Shown here one piece after another: positions 32,333 to 41,353 of a stretch of 64,000 bases of DNA. Under the pieces are notes generated by a model, which was not told the origin of the DNA, made no database searches, and worked only from the letters and a program-made list of their open reading frames with translations. This DNA is from JAVBLU01 sp031553225 (GTDB lineage: Bacteria > Bacillota > Clostridia > Christensenellales > UBA1750). Both the position numbers and the translations under genes were made by a program. The stretch is taken from assembly GCA_031553225.1 (NCBI GenBank), contig JAVBLU010000024.1, positions 40,434 to 104,433 on the forward strand, given 5' to 3'. Position 1 is the first letter of the stretch. Every line of letters starts with the position of its first letter.

Positions 32333-33488
32333 AGCTGCCGCCGTTTGGGCGCTTGTGGTGGCGGCAGGCTCGTCGCGCCGCATGGGCTTTGACAAGCTGT
32401 CCGCCGAACTGTGCGGCAAGAGCGTGCTGCGGCGCACCCTTGAGGCGCTGCGCGCCTTTGCGCCCGTCGGCGGAGCGATGGTGGTGTGCCGGCCCGGCGA
32501 TGCGCAGGTAATGGCGGCGCGCATTGCCCAGTGGGACCTTTCCTCTTTTGCCCGCATGGTCGAGGAGGGTGGGGAGACTCGGCAGCAGTCCGTTTTGCAT
32601 GGCCTGCGGGCCATGCCCTGCGCGGACGGGGATATCGTGCTCATCCACGACGCAGCGCGCCCCTTCGTGGACCAGGCGACCATACGCGCCTGCTGCGAAT
32701 CCGCGCTCGCCTTCGGCTCCGGTGTCGCCGGGTGCGCCGCCACGGACACGCTGCACATCGTGGAGGACGGCCGCATGGCCCTCGCGCTGGACCGCTCGCG
32801 CGTGATGGCCGTTCAGACGCCGCAGGCCTTTAGCTATCGCCGCATTCTGGACGCCTATGAGGCGGCCGGGCGCGCGCACTTTTCGGCCACGGACGACGCT
32901 TCGGTCGCGGCCTTTCACGGACTGGAGGTGCGCATCGTGCAGGCATCGGCCGACAACGTAAAGCTGACGAATGCCTCCGATTTTGCGCGCGCCGAGGCGC
33001 TGTTGCGGCCTTCGGCCCTGCGCGTAGGCTTTGGGTACGATGCGCACCGCCTTGTTGCCGGCCGCGCGCTCGTGCTGGGCGGGGTGAGGATTCCTCACGA
33101 TATGGGTCTGCTCGGCCATTCAGACGCGGATGTGCTCACGCACGCCGTGATGGATGCTCTGCTTGGCGCGTGCGCGCTGGGCGATATCGGCCAGCACTTT
33201 CCAGACCGGGAGGAGCGCTTCCGTGGCGCCAGCTCGCTTGGTCTGCTGGCGCAGGTTCGCGAAATCCTTGCCGAGGCGGGCTTTGCGCCCGTGAACGTGG
33301 ACGCCACGCTCGTCGCTCAAGCTCCGCGCATAGCGCCCTTCCGCGAAGCTATGCGCGCCAACCTGGCCGATGCCCTGCGTTTGCCCCTGGAGCGGGTAAA
33401 CGTGAAGGCGACGACCACGGAGGGGATGGGCTTTGAGGGCCGCGGCGAAGGCATGTCCGCATCCGCTGTGGCGCAGGTTGCGCGCTAA
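32325..33488 (+). CDS. ispDF: Bifunctional IspD/IspF of the MEP isoprenoid pathway
   Basis: This 387-residue fusion covers two non-consecutive MEP steps. Residues 1-230 are the CDP-ME cytidylyltransferase (VVAAGSSRRMGFDKLSAEL, HDAARPFVDQ). Residues 232-387 are MECDP synthase, with zinc ligands D239-A-H241 and HSDADVLTHAVMDALLG, ending NVKATTTEGMGFEGRGEG. Fused IspDF is known in several bacteria, while IspE is separate. It starts inside the end of rqcP. A strong terminator follows at once. Confidence 0.96.
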   Translation: MSKAAAVWALVVAAGSSRRMGFDKLSAELCGKSVLRRTLEALRAFAPVGGAMVVCRPGDAQVMAARIAQWDLSSFARMVEEGGETRQQSVLHGLRAMPCADGDIVLIHDAARPFVDQATIRACCESALAFGSGVAGCAATDTLHIVEDGRMALALDRSRVMAVQTPQAFSYRRILDAYEAAGRAHFSATDDASVAAFHGLEVRIVQASADNVKLTNASDFARAEALLRPSALRVGFGYDAHRLVAGRALVLGGVRIPHDMGLLGHSDADVLTHAVMDALLGACALGDIGQHFPDREERFRGASSLGLLAQVREILAEAGFAPVNVDATLVAQAPRIAPFREAMRANLADALRLPLERVNVKATTTEGMGFEGRGEGMSASAVAQVAR

Positions 33489-33509
33489 AACGCGTATGCG
33501 CGTTTTTTT
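33487..33509 (+). terminator. Intrinsic terminator after ispDF
   Basis: AAAACGCG-TATG-CGCGTTTT followed by more Ts; the stem begins within the ispDF stop codon. Confidence 0.88.
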
Positions 33510-33519
33510 GCCTGCAGGC

Positions 33520-33548
33520 TTTTCATTTGTCCGCCTTTCTGGTATGAT
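33520..33548 (+). promoter_or_regulatory. Promoter of the EF-G-like gene
   Basis: TTTTCA (33520-33525), 17 bases, TATGAT (33543-33548) with an extended TGG. Confidence 0.65.
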
Positions 33549-33604
33549 TTACGTTAGCCTATAGCGCGTTTGCGTTACCGCATGAATTACGAGGGGGAGA
33601 CCAA

Positions 33605-35692
33605 ATGGCGAAGGACTTGACGAGCGCCGACATCCGAAACCTGTGTGTCATCGGTCACGGCGGAGACGGCAAAACGACACTGTGCGAGGCGATGCTGTTC
33701 GTCTCCGGGGCGATTGACCGCATGGGCAAGGTGCCAGACGGCACGACGACCACCGACTACGACGTGGAAGAGGCGCGCCGCGGCATTTCCATCAGTTCCG
33801 CTATGGCTCCCGTCGCGTGGAAGGACGCGCACATCAGCTTGATCGACGTACCCGGATATTTCGATTTCATCGGCGAAATATACGGGCCGCTGTCCGTTTC
33901 CGACGGTGCGCTTGTGGTGTGCGGCGCCGTGAACGGCGTGCAGGTGGGCACCAAAAAGGCCTACGCCATGGCGCAGGCTGCAGGCGTGCCGCGCTTTGTT
34001 GTTGTGAACAACATGGACCGAGAAAACGCCAACTTCGACAAGGTTCTGGGCCAGCTGAAGGAGGCCTACGGCGCTTGTATCGCCCCCCTCATGCTGCCCA
34101 TCATGCAGGGCGACGCCTTTAAGGGCGTTGCCAGCGTACTCACCGGCAAGGCGTACGACCTCTCCGGAAAAGCACCCAAGGAGATGGCCTGCCCGGCCAA
34201 CGTGGAAAGCCAGCTTGCCTCCGCCCGCGAAACCTTGATGGAGGCGGCCGCAGGCGCCGACGAGGCCCTGATGGAGAAATACTTCGACTCCGGCGAGCTG
34301 ACCCAGGAAGAGCTGGAGAAGGGCCTGTCCAAGGGCATCCTGGACGGCTCCATCGTGCCGGTCGGCTGCTGCGCCGCGGCCACGATGGGCGGCGTTCCGC
34401 TGCTGCTGGATCTTATCGCCCGCTATATGCCCTCGCCCGCGGACCGTCCGGCCCGCGTCGGCAAGAACCCCAAGTCCGGCGGGGAAGAGAGCCGCTCGTG
34501 CGATTCCGCCGCGCCTTTCTCGGCCATCGTTTTCAAGACGGTCGCCGACCCGTTCGTGGGCAAGCTCTCCCTTATCAAGGTCGTTTCCGGTACGCTTACG
34601 GGCGACATGCAGCTGCTCAATCCCGACGCGGAGCGCAACGAGAAAGCCGGCATCCTGTACACCATGATCGGCAAAAAGCAAAACACGGTCGACAAGCTCG
34701 TGGCGGGCGAGATCGGCGCGCTTGCCAAGCTGCAGTTCACCGCCACCGGCCAAACCCTGTGCGACGTGAACAAGCCCATCCGCTTTGAGCCGATCGTCTT
34801 CCCGGCCCCTTGCGTGTCCATGGCCGTAACGGCCAAAAAGCAGGGCGAGGAGGACAAGGTGTTCTCCGGCCTGCACCGCCTGGAGGAGGAGGATCCGACC
34901 TTCACCGTGCGCAAGACTACGGACACGAACGAGACGGTTATCTCGGGGCTGGGCGAGCTGCACTTGGAGGTTATCTGCCAGAAGCTGAAGGCCAAATTCG
35001 GCGTGGAGGCGCAGCTGGCCGAACCGCGCATCCCGTACCGCGAGACGATCCGCAAATCCGCCAAGGTGCAGGGCCGCCACAAGAAGCAGTCCGGCGGCCA
35101 TGGCCAGTTCGGCGATTGCTGGGTTGAGTTCGAGCCCTTAACGGACGCCAGCGAGGAATTCGTGTTCGTGGACAAAGTCGTGGGCGGCGTGGTGCCGCGC
35201 CAGTTCATCCCGGCCGTGGAAAAAGGCCTGCGCGAAAACCTGCCCAAGGGCGCCATCGCCGGCTATCCGCTTGTGGGCATCAAGGCCACGCTGTACGACG
35301 GCTCCTACCACGCGGTGGACTCCTCGGAAATGGCTTTCAAGACCGCCGCACGCATCGCGCTGAAGAAGGGCGTCGCCGAGGCCAATCCGGTACTGCTCGA
35401 GCCGATCTACCGCGCGGAGATCACCGTGCCCGACGAATACATGGGCGACATCATCGGCGATATGAACCGCCGCCGCGGACGCATCATGGGCATGAATCCC
35501 GCCGCGGACGGCCAGGTGATCGTTGCGGAAGTGCCCCTTTCCGAGATGGCCAAATACGCCACGGACCTGCGCTCGATGACCCAGGCGCGCGGCTCCTTCA
35601 CAATGGCTTTCGAGCGCTACGAGGATGTGCCGGGCAACATTGCCCAGAAGATCATCGACAGCAACAAGAAGGACGAGGAAGAGGAAGAATAG
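33605..35692 (+). CDS. EF-G-like GTPase (paralogue, EF-G-2/FusA2 type)
   Basis: This 695-residue protein has the five-domain EF-G layout. It carries P-loop G17-HGGDGKT, switch I with TTTTDYDVEEARRGISISSA, and a long domain IV-V region (ETIRKSAKVQGRHKKQSGGHGQFGDCWVEF). It departs from translocase EF-G. Switch II is D81-VPGYFDF, with Y85 where the catalytic His stands, and the G4 motif reads NNMD instead of NKxD. This resembles the EF-G-like paralogues sometimes called EF-G-2, whose role is unclear. It has its own promoter and terminator and no rpsL-rpsG-tuf neighbours, so the main fusA is probably elsewhere. Confidence 0.88.
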   Translation: MAKDLTSADIRNLCVIGHGGDGKTTLCEAMLFVSGAIDRMGKVPDGTTTTDYDVEEARRGISISSAMAPVAWKDAHISLIDVPGYFDFIGEIYGPLSVSDGALVVCGAVNGVQVGTKKAYAMAQAAGVPRFVVVNNMDRENANFDKVLGQLKEAYGACIAPLMLPIMQGDAFKGVASVLTGKAYDLSGKAPKEMACPANVESQLASARETLMEAAAGADEALMEKYFDSGELTQEELEKGLSKGILDGSIVPVGCCAAATMGGVPLLLDLIARYMPSPADRPARVGKNPKSGGEESRSCDSAAPFSAIVFKTVADPFVGKLSLIKVVSGTLTGDMQLLNPDAERNEKAGILYTMIGKKQNTVDKLVAGEIGALAKLQFTATGQTLCDVNKPIRFEPIVFPAPCVSMAVTAKKQGEEDKVFSGLHRLEEEDPTFTVRKTTDTNETVISGLGELHLEVICQKLKAKFGVEAQLAEPRIPYRETIRKSAKVQGRHKKQSGGHGQFGDCWVEFEPLTDASEEFVFVDKVVGGVVPRQFIPAVEKGLRENLPKGAIAGYPLVGIKATLYDGSYHAVDSSEMAFKTAARIALKKGVAEANPVLLEPIYRAEITVPDEYMGDIIGDMNRRRGRIMGMNPAADGQVIVAEVPLSEMAKYATDLRSMTQARGSFTMAFERYEDVPGNIAQKIIDSNKKDEEEEE

Positions 35693-35714
35693 ACCTCTTG
35701 TGCCTTCGCGCCAC

Positions 35715-35748
35715 AAGCCCCGCGCTCGACCAGGGCGCGGGGCTTCTT
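35715..35748 (+). terminator. Intrinsic terminator after EF-G-like gene
   Basis: AAGCCCCGCGC / GCGCGGGGCTT with a nine-base loop, then CTTCATT. Confidence 0.85.
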
Positions 35749-35772
35749 CATTAAAGAAGGGAGTGCGGGCGT

Positions 35773-36516
35773 GTGCGCATCAAGGTGATCGGATGCAAGG
35801 TGCTTATGCGCCAGTTGTACGCTCTGGCGGCCGCCAGCAAAAACACTGTGGACATATTATGGATGAAACAGGAGCTGCACACCGAGCCCGACAAGATGCG
35901 GCTTGCGCTGCAGCGCGCCATTGACCGTGTTGAGCAGGAGGAAGCGCCCTACGACGCCATCGTGTTGGGGTACGGCCTGTGCTCCAACGGAGTTGTCGGC
36001 CTGCGCGCACGCACCGCCCCTCTGGTGATGGTGCGCGCGCACGACTGCATCACCATGCTGTTGGGCAGCAAGCAGCGTTACGCCCGGTTGTTCGAGGAAG
36101 GGAACGGTGGCATCTACTGGTATTCGCAGGGCTGGATAGAGAACGCCGACATGCCCAGCCGGGAGCGATATGAGAAAATCTATGCGCAGTATCTTGCCAA
36201 ATACGGCGAGGACAACGCCCAGTACCTGATGGAGATGGAGCAGAGCTGGATGCGCGAGTATCAGAAGGCCGTCTATATACGCTGGCCCGGTGAGGGCGAT
36301 GAGGGCGATGCATTTACGCGCGAGAGCGCCCGCTACCACGGCTGGGCTTATCAGGCAGAGGAGGGCGAACAGGGCCTTCTGCGCGATTTGCTGGATGGCC
36401 CTTGGGACGATCCGCGCTTTTTGATGGCGCCGCCCGGTACATCCATCGCGGCATCGCACGACGATGGCATACTCGCCGCAGCGCCCATGAAGGAACGAAT
36501 TGGGAACAATTTGTGA
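35773..36516 (+). CDS. DUF1638 family protein
   Basis: This 247-residue soluble protein starts MRIKVIGCKVLMRQLYALA and contains YDAIVLGYGLCSNGVVGL and MVRAHDCITMLLGSKQRY, which fit the DUF1638 family. Cys and His in those segments (C8, the Cys of GYGLCSN, and H-D-C) could bind a metal. The family is known beside corrinoid methyltransferase genes in methylotrophs, but no such genes are here and the function is unknown. GTG 35773 has AAGGGAGTG upstream. It stands alone before the heat-shock operon. Confidence 0.75.
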   Translation: MRIKVIGCKVLMRQLYALAAASKNTVDILWMKQELHTEPDKMRLALQRAIDRVEQEEAPYDAIVLGYGLCSNGVVGLRARTAPLVMVRAHDCITMLLGSKQRYARLFEEGNGGIYWYSQGWIENADMPSRERYEKIYAQYLAKYGEDNAQYLMEMEQSWMREYQKAVYIRWPGEGDEGDAFTRESARYHGWAYQAEEGEQGLLRDLLDGPWDDPRFLMAPPGTSIAASHDDGILAAAPMKERIGNNL

Positions 36517-36522
36517 ATGCGC

Positions 36523-36551
36523 TTGACAAAAGGCGTGGAGAATGATAAAGT
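36523..36551 (+). promoter_or_regulatory. Promoter of the hrcA-dnaK operon
   Basis: TTGACA (36523-36528), a 17-base spacer and TAAAGT (36546-36551) with TG one base before it. The transcript start would fall at the edge of the CIRCE element. Confidence 0.75.
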
Positions 36552-36562
36552 GCGCTCATGGA

Positions 36563-36589
36563 TTAGCACTCGTCTTACGTGAGTGCTAA
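36563..36589 (+). promoter_or_regulatory. CIRCE operator (HrcA binding site)
   Basis: A perfect CIRCE: TTAGCACTC, nine bases, GAGTGCTAA. HrcA, the first gene of the operon, binds it and represses; heat stress relieves repression through GroEL titration. Confidence 0.98.
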
Positions 36590-36611
36590 CAACAGGGAGG
36601 GGGGACGCCGG

Positions 36612-37655
36612 GTGCTCGACGAACGCAAGATACGTATTTTGCAGGCGATCGTGGACGACTATATCCTCACGGCCATGCCGGTTGGCTCGCGTACCCTCTC
36701 GCGCAAGTACATGAAGGAACTCTCCTCCGCCACGATCCGCAACGAGATGAGCGATCTGGAGGAGTTGGGCTACCTGGCCCAGCCGCACACCAGCGCGGGG
36801 CGTATCCCCAGTTATCTTGCCTACCGGCTGTATGTGGACCGCATGATGCAGGTGGGGCATCTGCGCAAGGACGAGGTGCAGCAGATCCGCAACACCTATG
36901 ACGCGCGGATCCATCAGATGCAGGAGACGCTCTCGGCCGCGGCGCGCGCGATCGCCGACTCCACCAACTACACATCGGTCATCGTGCCGCCCGAGTCGAG
37001 CGGCTTTCGGCTGCGCCACGTCGAGATGGTGCCCGTAAGCGAATCAAGCGCTCTGCTCATCATCGTTACCGATTTAGGCGTTGTGAAGGACGCCGTTGTG
37101 CGCATTCCGGACGGCATGCCCGCCGAGCAGCTGCACATGCTCTCCCAGCTGATCACAGAACATCTGCAGGGCTGCCGGCTGGAGGACATCGCAACGCTGT
37201 TGCCCGATATGGCGCGCGAGCTGCACATGCACCAGGAGCTCTTCGGCCAGGTGTGCGAGGTGGTGCAGCGCCAGCTGCACCGCGAGGACGGTGCGAGCCT
37301 TTTGGTGGGCGGGGCGACGAACATGCTCGCCCATCCGGAATACGCCGATCTGGACAGGGCGCGGGCGCTGCTGTCCACGCTGGAGTCCAAGGACCGGCTG
37401 TATCAGTTGCTGCAGCGCTCGCGCGGGCTGCAGATGACCATCTCCATCGGGCCGGAAATGGACATCCCCGAAATGCGCGACTGCTCGCTTGTCACCATGT
37501 CGTACACGCTGGGCGGACAGGATTTGGGGATGATGGGCGTGATCGGCCCGGTGCGCATGAACTACCCGCGCGTGGTGGCCGTGCTGGACACGATACGCAC
37601 CACGCTTGCCCAGGCGCTCGGTGAATCGACCGGGCCGCCCCCTGCCGAAGGATGA
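36612..37655 (+). CDS. hrcA: Heat-inducible repressor HrcA
   Basis: This 347-residue repressor has an N-terminal winged helix (LDERKIRILQAIVDDYILTA and ATIRNEMSDLEELGYLAQPH, then TSAGRIPS) and a GAF-like dimerisation domain. It binds the CIRCE element 23 bases upstream of its own start. GTG 36612 is chosen because GGGAGGGGGGA lies just before it; the frame upstream runs back into the CIRCE element. It ends with the conserved GVIGPVRMNYPRVVAVLD. Confidence 0.97.
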   Translation: MLDERKIRILQAIVDDYILTAMPVGSRTLSRKYMKELSSATIRNEMSDLEELGYLAQPHTSAGRIPSYLAYRLYVDRMMQVGHLRKDEVQQIRNTYDARIHQMQETLSAAARAIADSTNYTSVIVPPESSGFRLRHVEMVPVSESSALLIIVTDLGVVKDAVVRIPDGMPAEQLHMLSQLITEHLQGCRLEDIATLLPDMARELHMHQELFGQVCEVVQRQLHREDGASLLVGGATNMLAHPEYADLDRARALLSTLESKDRLYQLLQRSRGLQMTISIGPEMDIPEMRDCSLVTMSYTLGGQDLGMMGVIGPVRMNYPRVVAVLDTIRTTLAQALGESTGPPPAEG

Positions 37656-37682
37656 TACCATGAAGGACGGTGAACGACCCAT

Positions 37683-38270
37683 ATGACGAAAAAGCATGAA
37701 AAGCCCGAGGAGGCGCCCAAGCCGCAAGACGCGGCGCAGACCCCTGACGCCGCTCAGGAAGCTGCGGCGCAGGATGCGTCCGCCCCAGAGGAATTCATCA
37801 TAACCAAGGAGCAATACGAGCGCATTGAAAAGGCGCTCAAAGAGCGCGAGGAGTATTTGTACCTGCTGCAGCGCACGCAGGCCGACTTTGACAACTACCG
37901 CAAGCGCAACGCCTCTTTGCGCCAAGAAGCCTTTGAGGACGGCGCGCGCGATGTGATCGCAGCTTTGCTGCCGACGCTGGACACCATGGAGCTGGCCATA
38001 GCCTCCGCCCTTGCGGACGCGCCGGACTCCGCCCTGTGCAAGGGCGTGCAGATGGTGCAGCGCGGCCTCGTCGACGCCCTGCAAAAGCTGGGGCTTGAGG
38101 AGCTTGCGGCTTTGGGCCTTCCCTTTGACCCGGAGCAGCACAACGCCGTGGCGCGCGAACCCGCGGCCGACGGCCAGAAGGACGGCGACGTGGTCGCCGT
38201 GCTGCAAAAGGGCTACCGCATGGGCAAGCGCATCCTTCGCCCGTCCATGGTGAAGGTTGCGCACGAATAA
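37683..38270 (+). CDS. grpE: Nucleotide exchange factor GrpE
   Basis: This 195-residue protein has an acidic/Ala-rich disordered start (to about residue 40), a long coiled coil (ITKEQYERIEKALKEREEYL, QADFDNYRKRN), and the beta-wing ending with VVAVLQKGYRMGKRILRPSMV. It releases ADP from DnaK. It is 28 bases after hrcA and 45 bases before dnaK in the CIRCE operon. Confidence 0.97.
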   Translation: MTKKHEKPEEAPKPQDAAQTPDAAQEAAAQDASAPEEFIITKEQYERIEKALKEREEYLYLLQRTQADFDNYRKRNASLRQEAFEDGARDVIAALLPTLDTMELAIASALADAPDSALCKGVQMVQRGLVDALQKLGLEELAALGLPFDPEQHNAVAREPAADGQKDGDVVAVLQKGYRMGKRILRPSMVKVAHE

Positions 38271-38315
38271 CGGAACCATCAAATAACCAACGAACCGCAT
38301 GAGGAGGATTCTTCC

Positions 38316-40151
38316 ATGGGAAAGATAATCGGCATTGATCTGGGAACCACGAATTCCTGCGTGGCTGTGATGGAGGGCGGCGAGCCCATCGTCATCGCCA
38401 ACGCGGAGGGCGCGCGCACCACCCCGTCCGTTGTGGCCTTCGCCAAGAACGGCGAGCGGTTGGTGGGTACGGTGGCCAAGCGCCAGGCCATCACCAACCC
38501 CGACCGCACCATCGTGTCTATCAAACGCGAGATGGGCTCCAACTACCGCGTAAAAATAGACGACAAGAACCTAACACCCCCGGAGATTTCCGCTATGATC
38601 CTTCAAAAGCTGAAGGCCGATGCGGAGAGCTATCTGGGCGAGACGGTGACGCAGGCCGTCATCACCGTGCCGGCGTATTTCTCCGATGCGCAGCGCCAGG
38701 CCACCAAGGACGCCGGGCGTATCGCCGGGCTGGACGTGCTGCGCATCATCAACGAGCCTACGGCCGCGGCCCTGGCCTACGGCCTGGACAAAGACGCCAG
38801 CCACAAAATTTTGGTGTACGACCTGGGCGGCGGCACGTTCGACGTATCGCTGCTCGAGATCGGCGACGGCGTGTTCGAGGTGCTGGCCACTTCCGGCAAC
38901 AACCGCCTGGGCGGCGACGATTTCGACCAGCGCGTGATCGACTGGATGGCGGCCGAGTTCAAAAAGACGGACGGCGTGGACCTCTCCAAGGACCGCATGG
39001 CCATGCAGCGCCTGAAGGAGGCGGCCGAGAAGGCCAAGATCGAGCTGTCGGGCGTCATGTCCACGGCCATCAACCAGCCCTTCATCACCGCCGATCAAAC
39101 CGGCCCTAAGCACCTGGATTTAACCCTTACGCGCGCCAAGTTTAACGAGCTGACCGCCGACCTGGTGGAGGCGACCATCCAGCCTTTGAGCCGCGCTTTG
39201 AAGGATGCCGGCCTGAGCGCCGACCGCATCGACAAGGTGATCCTTGTGGGCGGCTCCACGCGTATTCCCGCCGTGCAGGAGGCTGTTAAGCGCGTTACGG
39301 GCAAGGAGCCCTTCAAGGGCATCAATCCGGACGAATGCGTGGCCATCGGCGCCGCCATCCAGGCGGGCGTGCTGGGCGGCGAGGTGAAGGACGTCGTTCT
39401 GCTGGACGTCACACCCTTGTCCCTGGGCATCGAGACCATGGGCGGCGTGTTCTCCCGCCTGATCGACCGCAACACCACGATTCCCACCAAAAAGAGCCAG
39501 ATCTTCTCCACCGCCGCGGACGGCCAAACCACCGTTGAGGTGCACGTGCTGCAGGGCGAGCGCGAGATGGCGCAGTACAACAAAACGCTGGGCCGTTTCC
39601 AGCTGACGGGCATAGCGCCCGCACCGCGCGGCGTGCCGCAGATCGAGGTCTCCTTCGACATCGACGCCAACGGCATCGTGAACGTTACCGCCAAGGACCT
39701 GGGCACCCAGCGCGAGCAGAAGATTACCATCACCGCCTCATCCAACCTCTCCTCCCAGGACATCGACCGCGCCGTGAAGGAAGCCGAGCAGTACGCCGCC
39801 GACGACAAGGCCAAGAAGGAAGAGGCCGAGACGCTCAACCAGGCCGACCACCTGATCTATACGGTGGAGAAGACCATGAAGGACATGGAAGGCAAGATCG
39901 ACGAGGCCGACAAAAAACGGTTAACGGACGAGACGGAGGCCTTCAAAAAGGTGCGCGAAGGCGGCAAACCCGACGAGATCAAGCCGGCGCTTGAGAAACT
40001 GCAAACTCTGTCGTACGAGGTGTTTGGCAAGGTGTACCAGCAGGCGGGCCCGCAGGCCGGGCCGGAGGGCGGCGCCCAGGAGCCGCCCAAGCACGGCCCG
40101 GACAACACCGTGGAAGCCGATTACACCGTGGAAGACGACAACAAGAAATAA
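38316..40151 (+). CDS. dnaK: Hsp70 chaperone DnaK
   Basis: This 611-residue protein has the full ATPase domain: IIGIDLGTTNSCVAVMEGG, VITVPAYFSDAQRQATKDAG, VYDLGGGTFDVSLLEIGDGV and LVGGSTRIPAVQEAV. The substrate domain begins near the DVTPLSLGIETMGG linker. The C-terminal tail is acidic (TVEDDNKK). It lacks the insert of Gram-negative DnaK near residue 80, as expected for Gram-positive bacteria. GGAGG precedes the ATG. Confidence 0.99.
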   Translation: MGKIIGIDLGTTNSCVAVMEGGEPIVIANAEGARTTPSVVAFAKNGERLVGTVAKRQAITNPDRTIVSIKREMGSNYRVKIDDKNLTPPEISAMILQKLKADAESYLGETVTQAVITVPAYFSDAQRQATKDAGRIAGLDVLRIINEPTAAALAYGLDKDASHKILVYDLGGGTFDVSLLEIGDGVFEVLATSGNNRLGGDDFDQRVIDWMAAEFKKTDGVDLSKDRMAMQRLKEAAEKAKIELSGVMSTAINQPFITADQTGPKHLDLTLTRAKFNELTADLVEATIQPLSRALKDAGLSADRIDKVILVGGSTRIPAVQEAVKRVTGKEPFKGINPDECVAIGAAIQAGVLGGEVKDVVLLDVTPLSLGIETMGGVFSRLIDRNTTIPTKKSQIFSTAADGQTTVEVHVLQGEREMAQYNKTLGRFQLTGIAPAPRGVPQIEVSFDIDANGIVNVTAKDLGTQREQKITITASSNLSSQDIDRAVKEAEQYAADDKAKKEEAETLNQADHLIYTVEKTMKDMEGKIDEADKKRLTDETEAFKKVREGGKPDEIKPALEKLQTLSYEVFGKVYQQAGPQAGPEGGAQEPPKHGPDNTVEADYTVEDDNKK

Positions 40152-40167
40152 AGAGCAGGCCACCCCG

Positions 40168-40195
40168 GAAGGGCAGCGTACGCGCTGGCCCTTTC
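40168..40195 (+). terminator. Hairpin between dnaK and dnaJ
   Basis: GAAGGGCAGCG pairs with CGCTGGCCCTTTC (one bulge), without a long T-run. It may lower dnaJ message relative to dnaK rather than end transcription. Confidence 0.4.
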
Positions 40196-40216
40196 GGGCG
40201 GTTGGAGGCGTGATCA

Positions 40217-41353
40217 TTGGCCAAGAAGGATTTTTATGAGGTACTGGGCGTAGCCCGCGATGCGTCGGCTGAGGACATCAAGAAGGCGTACCGCCAGCTT
40301 GCCAAGAAGCTGCATCCCGACGTGAACCCCGGCGACAAGGCCGCCGAGGCGCGCTTTAAGGAGGTAACCGAGGCGTACGAGACGCTCTCGGACGACCAAA
40401 AGCGCGCCCGGTACGACCAGTTCGGCGACGACGCTCCCACGGGCGGCGGCGGGAGTCCCTTCACGGGCGGCTTCTCCGGCACGGGCTTTGAGGATATTTT
40501 CGACGCGTTCTTCGGCGGGGGCATGGGCGGACGTGCGGCGACTGCCAACGGCCCGCAGCGGGGCGCGGATTTGCGCGCAGACGTGACGATCTCCTTCGAG
40601 GAGGCGGCCTTCGGCGTTAAGCGCGATATCTCCGTCACGCGCGAGGAGAACTGCCAAACCTGCGCCGGCAGCGGCGCAAAGCCCGGCACACAAAGCCAGA
40701 CGTGCCCGCAATGCGGTGGCAGCGGCCAGGTGCGCGTTGCGCAGCAAACGGCGTTCGGGCGCTTTACCTCCGTTCGGCCGTGCGATCGGTGCATGGGGCA
40801 GGGGAAAATCATTACCGACCCATGTCCGACCTGCGCCGGCCGCGGCCACGTGCGCAAGGCGCGCAAGATCAGCCTGAACATACCGGCCGGCATCGATTCC
40901 GGCCAGGCTTTAACGCTGCGTGGCGAAGGCGAGATGGGCGCGCGCGGAGGGCCCTCGGGCGATCTGTACGTGTACATCACCGTGCGGCCGCACAAGACGT
41001 TCAAGCGCAACGAGTCGGACCTGTACTGCGACCTGCCGCTGGGCTTTACGCAACTTGCGCTGGGCGCGGACGTGGACGTGCCCACGCTGGAGGGCAACAT
41101 CAAGCAGAACATACCGGAAGGAACGCAGCCGGGCACCACCTTTCGCCTGCGCGGCCGAGGCATGCCCAACCTGCGCGGGGGCAAGGGCGATTTATACGTC
41201 AAGGTGTCTTGCGACGTGCCAAAGCGCATGACCGAGCAGCAAAAGGAAGTTCTGCACCAGTTTGAGCTGGCCATGGGCTACAGCGTGGAGCGTCATGAGA
41301 AGGACAAAGGTTTTTTTGAAAAAGTGAAAGATGCTTTCGGGGGCAACGGCTAG
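40217..41353 (+). CDS. dnaJ: Hsp40 co-chaperone DnaJ
   Basis: This 378-residue type I J-protein has a J domain with HPD (KKLHPDVNPG), a Gly/Phe region, and the zinc-finger domain with four CxxCxGxG repeats (CQTCAGSG, CPQCGGSG, CDRCMGQG, CPTCAGRG). The C-terminal substrate-binding domain follows. It delivers clients to DnaK and stimulates ATP hydrolysis. The start is TTG 40217, eight bases after GGAGG. Confidence 0.98.
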   Translation: MAKKDFYEVLGVARDASAEDIKKAYRQLAKKLHPDVNPGDKAAEARFKEVTEAYETLSDDQKRARYDQFGDDAPTGGGGSPFTGGFSGTGFEDIFDAFFGGGMGGRAATANGPQRGADLRADVTISFEEAAFGVKRDISVTREENCQTCAGSGAKPGTQSQTCPQCGGSGQVRVAQQTAFGRFTSVRPCDRCMGQGKIITDPCPTCAGRGHVRKARKISLNIPAGIDSGQALTLRGEGEMGARGGPSGDLYVYITVRPHKTFKRNESDLYCDLPLGFTQLALGADVDVPTLEGNIKQNIPEGTQPGTTFRLRGRGMPNLRGGKGDLYVKVSCDVPKRMTEQQKEVLHQFELAMGYSVERHEKDKGFFEKVKDAFGGNG

